A stretch of 10,911 nucleotides of DNA from WLMZ01 sp037139095 (GTDB taxonomy: Bacteria > Actinomycetota > Acidimicrobiia > Acidimicrobiales > Ilumatobacteraceae). The stretch covers positions 1 to 10,911 of the forward strand of contig JBAXHD010000065.1 in the NCBI GenBank assembly GCA_037139095.1, given 5' to 3'. A model generated the notes under the pieces. It was not told the DNA's origin. It made no database searches and saw nothing but the letters and a program-made list of their open reading frames with translations. Both the position numbers and the translations under genes were made by a program. Each line of letters begins with the position of its first letter. Within the stretch, counting starts at the first letter, position 1. Below, one piece after another: positions 5,970 through 10,911 of the stretch.

Positions 5970-6826
5970 GCGTGCTCATCACTGCGTTGCTCGGTGCATT
6001 CGTCGGCCTCGGCTTGTTTCTGGGGCGGGCTGGCTTGGGTGGTCGGGTTGTCTTGGCCCGCCCTGAGGCACTCGGGGGTCAACTCGCCCAACACGCCGAC
6101 CGAGCGCTGCTTCGACTGTTACTGGCATTTGTGGCGGCTTTGATCGCGATAGTGGCCAGCCATTGGCCGGTTCTCGCAGCCGTTGCTGCAGCATCGGGTT
6201 GGTGTGCGCCAAGCGCGCTGCGCGGCCGCGGAGCCCACGGTCGCGAACTCGAGTTGGTAGAAGCCATCGCTTCGTGGACCGAACAGATTCGCGACACCCT
6301 TGCCGGTGCAAATGGTTTGGAGCATGCGATTGGGGCAACCGCCTCGCTTGCACCTCGAGCGTTGGCTGCGCCGGTAGAGCGATTGGCTGCCCGGGTTGAC
6401 TACGAAGCTCTTCCCGCAGCGCTGCGCCGTTTTGCCGATGAGGTCAACCACCCAATGGCCGACTTTGTTGTGGCTGCGCTTGTCATCGCGGCCGAGAAGG
6501 AGGCCCGAGACCTCGGCGCTTTGCTTGGCCATCTCGCCGAGAGTGCTCGCGATGAAGCTCGAATGCGCACACGGGTCTGGGTCGGCCGTGCTCGCAGCCG
6601 CAGTGCAGTGCGAATCATCGTGGCAGTGGTCGCAGTGTTTGTAGTTGGGCTGTTGTTGCTCGACCGCTCGTACCTTCGCCCTTACGACACCACCGCCGGC
6701 CAACTGGTGTTGGCGCTCATTCTCGCAACGTTTGGCGCATCGTTCGTCTTGATGTCTCGCATGGGTCGCATCGCGATGCCTCAGCGCTTTGTGGCCCGCC
6801 GTTCTCTGGCCAAGGTCTCATCATGA
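5966..6826 (+). CDS. tadB: Tad inner-membrane platform protein TadB
   Basis: This integral membrane protein of 286 residues belongs to the T2SSF (GspF/PilC-like) family, which with TadC forms the platform on which the TadA motor acts. Hydrophobic segments are at about 3-19, 50-84 (probably two), 215-232 and 245-263. The cytoplasmic T2SSF helical region lies at about 98-210 and includes ELVEAIASWTEQIRDTLAGA and ALVIAAEKEARDLGALLGHL, a pattern typical of TadB. Start GTG 5966 overlaps the tadA stop (GTGA), with a purine-rich AGGGTGG just upstream. In-frame GTGs at 5954 and 5957 are possible but less compact. The stop overlaps the tadC ATG. Identity is strong from topology, motifs and order. Confidence 0.92.
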   Translation: MSVLITALLGAFVGLGLFLGRAGLGGRVVLARPEALGGQLAQHADRALLRLLLAFVAALIAIVASHWPVLAAVAAASGWCAPSALRGRGAHGRELELVEAIASWTEQIRDTLAGANGLEHAIGATASLAPRALAAPVERLAARVDYEALPAALRRFADEVNHPMADFVVAALVIAAEKEARDLGALLGHLAESARDEARMRTRVWVGRARSRSAVRIIVAVVAVFVVGLLLLDRSYLRPYDTTAGQLVLALILATFGASFVLMSRMGRIAMPQRFVARRSLAKVSS

Positions 6827-7713
6827 ACGCAACCCTCTGGATGGGTTCCGGCATTGGGCTTGGGCTCTTTGTAATCGTTCGGGCGTTCACTGAGCGTCCT
6901 GCATCGTTAGCTGTTTCGTTTCAGCGTCTTGAACAGACGGGTGTTTCGGTCGCTGATCTGCGTTCTACAACTGCCATGCCGGGCCGAACTGGCTTGGCCA
7001 ACGCAGTGTCTCGAATCGTGATTGGACGGGTCGGAACGCGCGTCGAGAAGGACCTTGCTGTGATGGAGCGCCCGGTCGACCGCTTCGTGGCCGAGAAGTT
7101 CGCAACGACCCTGGCGATGGCCGGAATCGCGATTGCGCTCGCTATGACATTGCAGGTTGCCGGCTCGCCATTGCCGAACGTGGTGGCCCTCGGAGCCGCT
7201 CTCACCGCTTCGGCTGTCGGATTCGTGGTGCCCGATCTCACCCTGCGGTCACAGGCCAAAGCGCGTCGTGCCGGGTTCTGTAATGCGCTATCGAGCTACC
7301 TCGATCTCGTCAACATTCTTCTGGCCGGTGGTGCCGGGGTTGAGACGTCGCTTGAGGCAGCAGCACAGGCGGGCGACGGATGGGCCTTCACTCAGATCCG
7401 CCACGCGTTGCTTCGTTCACGCACCAAGCGTCAGTCGCCGTGGAGCAGCTTCACCGAACTCGGTGAAGCCATCGGGGTCCGCGAGCTCGCGGAGATTGCG
7501 GCAAGCGTTCGTCTCGCCGGCGAGCAGGGTGCCCGTATCAAGTTGTCGTTGTCTGCGAAAGCCGCAGCGCTGCGCGCGCATCAAATGGCGCGAATCGAAG
7601 CCGACGCACAAGCCGCAACCGAACGCATGGGGCTACCCACTGTGTTGATGTTCGTCGGCTTCATGGTGTTGTTGGGCTACCCGGCCCTCCAGCAAATTGT
7701 CCGGGCGCTGTGA
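6823..7713 (+). CDS. tadC: Tad inner-membrane platform protein TadC
   Basis: This is the second T2SSF-family platform protein, 296 residues. Hydrophobic helices are at about 5-21, 95-111, 117-137 and 271-289. The T2SSF region runs from about 150 to 268, containing NALSSYLDLVNILLAGGAGVE (from 154) and ELAEIAASVRLAGEQGARIK (221-240), both typical of TadC. It ends with the usual hydrophobic stretch LMFVGFMVLLGYPALQ. The ATG overlaps the tadB stop as ATGA, so tadA, tadB and tadC are all coupled. After its stop the tight packing breaks: 89 nt separate it from the pilin gene. Identity is strong. Confidence 0.92.
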   Translation: MNATLWMGSGIGLGLFVIVRAFTERPASLAVSFQRLEQTGVSVADLRSTTAMPGRTGLANAVSRIVIGRVGTRVEKDLAVMERPVDRFVAEKFATTLAMAGIAIALAMTLQVAGSPLPNVVALGAALTASAVGFVVPDLTLRSQAKARRAGFCNALSSYLDLVNILLAGGAGVETSLEAAAQAGDGWAFTQIRHALLRSRTKRQSPWSSFTELGEAIGVRELAEIAASVRLAGEQGARIKLSLSAKAAALRAHQMARIEADAQAATERMGLPTVLMFVGFMVLLGYPALQQIVRAL

Positions 7714-7745
7714 CCCGGTCGATGTCCCTCTTCACAGCACACTCA

Positions 7746-7767
7746 AGCGCAGACCCCCCGCTGCGCT
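7746..7767. repeat. Hairpin in the leader of the pilin-like gene
   Basis: AGCGCAG (7746-7752) pairs with CTGCGCT (7761-7767), a perfect 7-bp stem around an 8-nt C-rich loop. It lies in the 89-nt gap after tadC and 24 nt before the Shine-Dalgarno of the small pilin gene. It has no T-run. It may partly terminate or cleave the mRNA, or protect the pilin message. The stem is seen; the role is inferred. Confidence 0.45.
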
Positions 7768-7790
7768 ACCCCCACCAGCAACAACTCGTT

Positions 7791-7796
7791 AGGAGA
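7791..7796 (+). promoter_or_regulatory. Ribosome binding site of the pilin-like gene
   Basis: AGGAGA with a 6-nt spacer precedes ATG 7803. This strong site fixes the start at 7803 and rules out the upstream in-frame GTG at 7710 and ATG at 7722, which would add a non-pilin-like N-terminus. Confidence 0.88.
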
Positions 7797-7802
7797 AACC
7801 TC

Positions 7803-7997
7803 ATGTCAATGTTCACCCCACTTTGGACCTATTACGTGGTGCGCTTTCGTGCGTCTGCCGAGATCGACCGCGACCGCGGCGAAGTAAGCGCCACCACGGT
7901 TGTGCTCGCAGCAGCACTGATTGCTCTCGCAATTGGTGTCGGTGTGATCATCACCACCCGTGTGCAGAACAAGGCGAACTCAATCAACCTCGGTTGA
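7803..7997 (+). CDS. Small Flp-like pilin candidate
   Basis: This is a 64-residue protein, the size of Flp pilins, placed where the pilin gene of actinobacterial Tad loci usually stands. A 26-residue leader with basic residues ends in IDRDRG (21-26). A likely prepilin peptidase cut after G26 would leave a mature peptide of 38 residues starting EVSATT. A single membrane helix follows at about 31-50 (TTVVLAAALIALAIGVGVII), with a short polar tail. In canonical Flp pilins the fifth mature residue is Glu, often followed by Tyr. Here position +5 is Thr, and the Glu stands at +1. The start is fixed by AGGAGA. Its own leader with a hairpin suggests it is made at a different level from the machine. 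It is likely the major pilin or pilin-like subunit; the match is by size, topology and position, not by a conserved motif. Confidence 0.75.
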   Translation: MSMFTPLWTYYVVRFRASAEIDRDRGEVSATTVVLAAALIALAIGVGVIITTRVQNKANSINLG

Positions 7998-8004
7998 TCG
8001 CGCG

Positions 8005-8421
8005 ATGACCATCCTTCAGCACGTTTCGATGACAAACGCCCGATCATCGGCTCGCAGCGATCGGGGTGAGGCCACCACGCAGTTGGTGATCCTCACCCCG
8101 TTGCTGGTGCTCCTCGTGTTCTTAGGAGTGCAAGCCGCAATCTATTTCCATGCCGCGAACGTGGCATCGGCAGCGGCTGCTCAAGGTGCCGCGGCGGCTT
8201 CGTCGGTGTCCGGTTCGAAGAGCGCCATCGACGTGGCGCAATCCACTGTTACTGACCTCGGCTCGCGCCTTGCGCAGGCCCCGACCCTGAGTGTGTCTGC
8301 CGGATACGTGTCGGTTTCGGTTTCTCTGTCAGTGCCCCGCATCGTTCCGTTCTTTCCCAGCTCGGTCACCCGCACAGCCATTGAACCGCGAGAGCGATTT
8401 GTCCCCGAATCGAGCCGATGA
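8005..8421 (+). CDS. tadE: TadE-like pseudopilin
   Basis: This is a 138-residue protein of the TadE type, a minor pilin-like subunit processed by the prepilin peptidase. The leader ends in RSDRG (17-21), with probable cleavage after G21. The hydrophobic segment at about 27-47 contains LVILTPLLVLLVFLGVQAAIYFH. An Ala-rich helix (49-68) and a region of alternating Ser/Val that looks like beta strands (96-110) come next. The C-terminus, with TAIEPRERF, matches the usual end of TadE-like proteins. Mature position +5 is Gln where Glu is typical. It begins 7 nt after the pilin stop without a Shine-Dalgarno, so translation may be coupled; ATG 8029 is an alternative that removes eight residues. The family is likely; which minor pilin it is cannot be told. 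Confidence 0.8.
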   Translation: MTILQHVSMTNARSSARSDRGEATTQLVILTPLLVLLVFLGVQAAIYFHAANVASAAAAQGAAAASSVSGSKSAIDVAQSTVTDLGSRLAQAPTLSVSAGYVSVSVSLSVPRIVPFFPSSVTRTAIEPRERFVPESSR

Positions 8422-8453
8422 TTTCCATGCGGCGTGTCACACAGCACCAACAC

Positions 8454-8460
8454 AAAGGTG
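8454..8460 (+). promoter_or_regulatory. Ribosome binding site of the second TadE-like gene
   Basis: AAAGGTG with a 7-nt spacer precedes GTG 8468 and supports this start in the 46-nt gap after the first TadE-like gene. No other structure stands out in that gap. Confidence 0.6.
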
Positions 8461-8467
8461 ATCAGCA

Positions 8468-8890
8468 GTGCCCAACTTCTTGACCCGCGGAACCACCAAC
8501 GACGTTGGCAGCATGACTGTCGAGATGGTGCTCCTTGCCCCGGTGCTGGTGCTGTTGATGGCCTTCGTGGTGTTCCTCGGCAGGGCCGGCGGCGCCACCG
8601 AGCAGGTGCGTCACGCAGCCGACGAAGCCGCTCGTGCTGCATCGATTGTTGCCAGGCCCAAGATGCAAGGCGTCGCCCAGCTTGTTGCGGCAGCCGATAT
8701 GGCGAACAACGGATTCAGCTGCGCTTCAGCCTCAGTGGGCGTGCAAGTGACTTCCGCACTCGCTGCGAGTTCGGTAACGGTCACTGTTACGTGCAGTGTG
8801 AATCAGCAGGGCACATCCTTGGTTGGCGCGATTGCTCGAACGCTCACAGCCAGCTCAACCGAAGTCATCGATCAGTATCGGGCTGGCTGA
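8468..8890 (+). CDS. TadE/TadF-like pseudopilin with canonical Glu+5
   Basis: This is a 140-residue pilin-like protein. The leader (1-14) ends in NDVG, and cleavage after G14 would leave SMTVE at the mature N-terminus, with E19 at the canonical +5 position. A membrane helix runs over about 19-39 (EMVLLAPVLVLLMAFVVFLG), followed by an amphipathic helix with regular Ala/Glu/Arg spacing (42-62), as in TadE/TadF proteins. The exported part has two cysteines, C85 and C109, which could form a disulfide outside the cell. The start GTG 8468 has a fair Shine-Dalgarno. The stop TGA shares its last base with the ATG of the next gene (TGATG), so the two products are probably made in step. The family call is confident; the exact subtype is not. 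Confidence 0.82.
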   Translation: MPNFLTRGTTNDVGSMTVEMVLLAPVLVLLMAFVVFLGRAGGATEQVRHAADEAARAASIVARPKMQGVAQLVAAADMANNGFSCASASVGVQVTSALAASSVTVTVTCSVNQQGTSLVGAIARTLTASSTEVIDQYRAG

Positions 8891-9312
8891 TGACTCGCCT
8901 CAATCGTTCTCGCTCCGGTTGTCAACGTGTCGAGCTCGACCGCGGGTCGGTCACTGGTTTTGTGCTTGTCATCACGATGGCCGTGATCTGTTGCGCTGGC
9001 CTCGTCATCGATGGTGGCCGCATCGTGGGAGCCAAGGTCGCGGCATCCGACAGTGCCGAGAACGCGGCTCGTGTGGGTGCTCAACAAGTGGTGTCGTTAC
9101 GCACTGGTCAATGGGCTATCGATCCCGCCCGCGCCAAGCGAAATGCTGAGGCGTATTTGGTTGCGCACGGCGTCGACGGTTCTGTAGCTGTCAGCGCCAA
9201 TCGTGTCACTGTCACCGTTCAGTCCACCGTGTCGACAACCCTGTTGCGCCTCGTTGGCGTCTCAACAAAGTCGGTTCATGCAACACGTTTCGCGCAGCCG
9301 GTTACGCGCTAG
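8890..9312 (+). CDS. TadG-like pilus-associated protein, short form
   Basis: This is a 140-residue protein with a basic N-terminus ending in ELDRG (15-19), a membrane helix at about 22-40 (TGFVLVITMAVICCAGLVID) and an exported remainder. The block after the helix, VIDGGRIVGAKVAASDSAENAARVGAQ (39-65), matches the conserved start of TadG/Flp-pilus assembly proteins (G-R-x-x-x-x-x-x-x-x-D-x-A-x-x-A-A). Classical TadG is much longer and has a von Willebrand-type domain, which is absent here. It is thus a short TadG-like or minor pilin-like protein, as is common in actinobacterial loci. The potential cut after G19 would put Phe at +5. It overlaps the upstream stop by 1 nt (TGATG). Confident as Tad-associated; its function is not known. 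Confidence 0.78.
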   Translation: MTRLNRSRSGCQRVELDRGSVTGFVLVITMAVICCAGLVIDGGRIVGAKVAASDSAENAARVGAQQVVSLRTGQWAIDPARAKRNAEAYLVAHGVDGSVAVSANRVTVTVQSTVSTTLLRLVGVSTKSVHATRFAQPVTR

Positions 9313-9334
9313 TTGCTCACACCGTTTCAACCGC

Positions 9335-9342
9335 AGGAAGGG
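9335..9342 (+). promoter_or_regulatory. Ribosome binding site of the last gene
   Basis: AGGAAGGG with a 6-nt spacer precedes GTG 9349, in the 36-nt gap after the TadG-like gene. It fixes this start. Confidence 0.75.
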
Positions 9343-9348
9343 TTCACC

Positions 9349-10911
9349 GTGTTACGTCTACTCCGTGGTTTTGCGGCTCTTGTCGCGCCGCTTTTGCTGC
9401 TGATTGGCGTCCCGCTCGGGCTGATCAGGTTTGTCGGCCGACCGTGGCCGTCACCGTTTCCAGCGGCCTCAACAGTGTGGGCATCGGTGCGTCGGGGCAA
9501 CATCAGCGATGGCGCGGCCATTAAGTTGCTGGCGGTTGTGTTGTGGCTCGCTTGGGGACGCTTGATGCTCAGCGTGCTCATCGAGCTCGCTGCAGCGCTC
9601 GCAGGGAAGTCGGCTCCACGCCTCAGTGCTCTCGGGTCATCGCAGCAGAGCGCGGCTGCAATCGTGGCAGCGTTGCTGATGCTGGTTGGTTCGATCCCGC
9701 GTGGGGTCTCAGCATCATCGGCGTCAACTCACTCTCGATCTGTGCCGGTCACTCAGGTGGTGTCGCGCCTACTGCCTGCGGCTGTATCTCCTGAGCCAGC
9801 ACCGGCTCCGTGTCCGGTGCTCGACCAGGCGCCCGTAGCGCCCGTCGCTCTCGCAGTTTCGCCGACAGTTTCTGGTCCGACCGCTTCGGTGAAGTCGCCT
9901 CGACATGCATCGACTCCTATCGGATTGGGAGGTGCCGTGATGGTCGCCACCGGAGTGGTCGCGGCAATTACATTGCGGCGCCGTCGCCACCTGCGCGCCA
10001 CGGTCGGCGAGGTTCGTGTGCCGGTTCCTACTCAGCACCTCGTTGTTGCCGAGACCATTGTCCGTCGTCTTGACGAGGGTGACCGTCTGGCTCGCCTAGA
10101 CATCGTGCTGCGGGCGTTGTCATCACAAATCGCCGATGTGGTTTCTGGTGTTGGAGTTCTCGCAGTGTTGCAATCGGCTGATGGCGCGCTTGAGATGGTG
10201 CTCTCGGCACCAGCGCCCACTCCGCCCTTGCCGTGGTTGGCAGTTCGGTCTGACCGCTGGCGACTGCCGGCCTCGGTATGTCTTGATGAACTCGCTCCGC
10301 TCGCTCGCGCTTCGAACCCGCCGTGTCCCGCACTGGTGCATGTGGGGCGGTCTGCCGACACCATGTCCACCGAACCGGTGCAGGTGTTTGTAGACCTTGA
10401 GGCGGTAGCGCTCTTGGCGATCGAGGCTGATCCACCTCATGCCGCCAACGTTGCTCGAGCGATCGCCGCGTCGGTGTCGGTTTCGCCATTGTCCGAGATG
10501 GCACAACTCATCACATGTGGCCTCAACGAGGTGCATCTTGGCAGACCTGCGTCGCAGACGGCAGCGGACCTTGATGAAGCGATCGACGCTGCCGTCGGTC
10601 AGATCGGTGCCATTGCCGCAATGACCAATGCATCGGTGTCCACGTTTGCACTGCGCTCGCGGCCGGGGTCGGTCGAGGCATGGGAGCCGACCATTGTGGT
10701 TGCGGCACACAGCGGTGAATCTTCTGGAGCCGCGGCTGATCTCGACCCCGAACTCGTTCGGCTCACTGCGATCGGCGGTCGTGGATTAGCGATCGTCGTC
10801 GATCGTCCGGTGGCTGGTGCCCGCTGGCGGCTGCAACAGCGGACCCACGATTGGGCGTTGCAGCCGCTTGGACTCGCGATCGTTCCGGTTGGTCTCACGG
10901 CCGACGAAATC
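9349..10911 (+). CDS. Membrane protein like the N-part of LysM/BTAD regulator-like proteins (3'-truncated)
   Basis: The frame from GTG 9349 is open for 521 codons to the window edge with no stop. Membrane helices are predicted at about 8-27, 58-83, 103-116 and 191-208, the last followed by a basic stop RRRRH (210-214). Between helices 3 and 4 (about 119-190) lies a Pro/Ala/Ser/Val-rich linker. A large soluble part follows from 215 (LRATVGEVRVPVPTQHLVVAETIVRRLDEGDRLARLDIVLRAL region), then a mixed alpha/beta region to the end. The helix order and the start (LLRGFAALVAPLLLLIGVPLGL) resemble long actinobacterial proteins at Tad loci that carry a LysM domain in the linker and a C-terminal BTAD domain. 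No LysM signature is seen here, and any BTAD would be beyond the edge. It may sense the envelope or regulate the pilus; that is inference. Confidence 0.72.
   Translation, partial: MLRLLRGFAALVAPLLLLIGVPLGLIRFVGRPWPSPFPAASTVWASVRRGNISDGAAIKLLAVVLWLAWGRLMLSVLIELAAALAGKSAPRLSALGSSQQSAAAIVAALLMLVGSIPRGVSASSASTHSRSVPVTQVVSRLLPAAVSPEPAPAPCPVLDQAPVAPVALAVSPTVSGPTASVKSPRHASTPIGLGGAVMVATGVVAAITLRRRRHLRATVGEVRVPVPTQHLVVAETIVRRLDEGDRLARLDIVLRALSSQIADVVSGVGVLAVLQSADGALEMVLSAPAPTPPLPWLAVRSDRWRLPASVCLDELAPLARASNPPCPALVHVGRSADTMSTEPVQVFVDLEAVALLAIEADPPHAANVARAIAASVSVSPLSEMAQLITCGLNEVHLGRPASQTAADLDEAIDAAVGQIGAIAAMTNASVSTFALRSRPGSVEAWEPTIVVAAHSGESSGAAADLDPELVRLTAIGGRGLAIVVDRPVAGARWRLQQRTHDWALQPLGLAIVPVGLTADEI

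Noticed and set aside
7710..7802. N-terminal extension of the pilin-like gene from GTG 7710 (TGTGA overlap with tadC)
   Set aside because: The extension is polar and Pro/Gln-rich, unlike a prepilin leader, and AGGAGA sits exactly ahead of ATG 7803.
1..10911. CRISPR array, insertion sequence or tRNA gene
   Set aside because: No regularly spaced repeats, transposase motifs, terminal inverted repeats or tRNA-like TTCRANY segments with cloverleaf context were seen on reading through.

Overview
The window looks like the chromosome of a high-GC actinobacterium. Members of the class Acidimicrobiia are a reasonable guess, but that is inference from gene content and style. The signs are frequent GTG starts, stop/start overlaps of the ATGA, GTGA and TGATG kind, an actinobacterial-type Tad pilus operon without a secretin gene, and two housekeeping genes whose promoters suggest leaderless transcripts.

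Left part (1-3011). A type I pantothenate kinase gene (coaA, minus strand, 3' end outside the window) is divergent from a stand-alone N6-adenine DNA methyltransferase gene (521-1999, plus). The methyltransferase converges on a type I methionine aminopeptidase gene carrying an N-terminal SEC-C zinc motif (map, 2031-3011, minus). A perfect 10-bp hairpin at 2042-2068 sits between the convergent genes and overlaps the last codons of map. Both coaA and map have a TANNNT -10 hexamer ending exactly 7 nt before the start codon.

Middle (3012-3257). This is a 246-bp divergent intergenic region with a 7-bp inverted repeat, a small hairpin and a strong ribosome binding site for the next gene. I see no RNA gene or riboswitch in it.

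Right part (3258-10911). One plus-strand operon encodes a Tad/Flp-type pilus or secretion machine. In order it has a SAF-domain membrane protein (CpaB/RcpC-like), a CpaE/TadZ-like P-loop protein with a badly degenerate Walker A, the motor ATPase TadA/CpaF, the platform proteins TadB and TadC, a 64-residue Flp-like pilin, two TadE-like pseudopilins, a TadG-like protein, and a long membrane protein that runs off the window. The last one resembles the N-terminal part of actinobacterial LysM/BTAD regulator-like proteins found next to Tad loci. Its reading frame is open for all 521 codons in the window. The ATPase and platform genes are tightly coupled by 4-nt overlaps. The pilin gene has its own 89-nt leader with a hairpin and a good Shine-Dalgarno, suggesting separate control of pilin dosage. 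No prepilin peptidase, secretin or TadD-like lipoprotein gene is in the window.

Most notable are the loss of both signature lysines in the CpaE-like protein, the pilin-like proteins of which only one keeps the canonical glutamate at +5, and the membrane protein that closes the operon.
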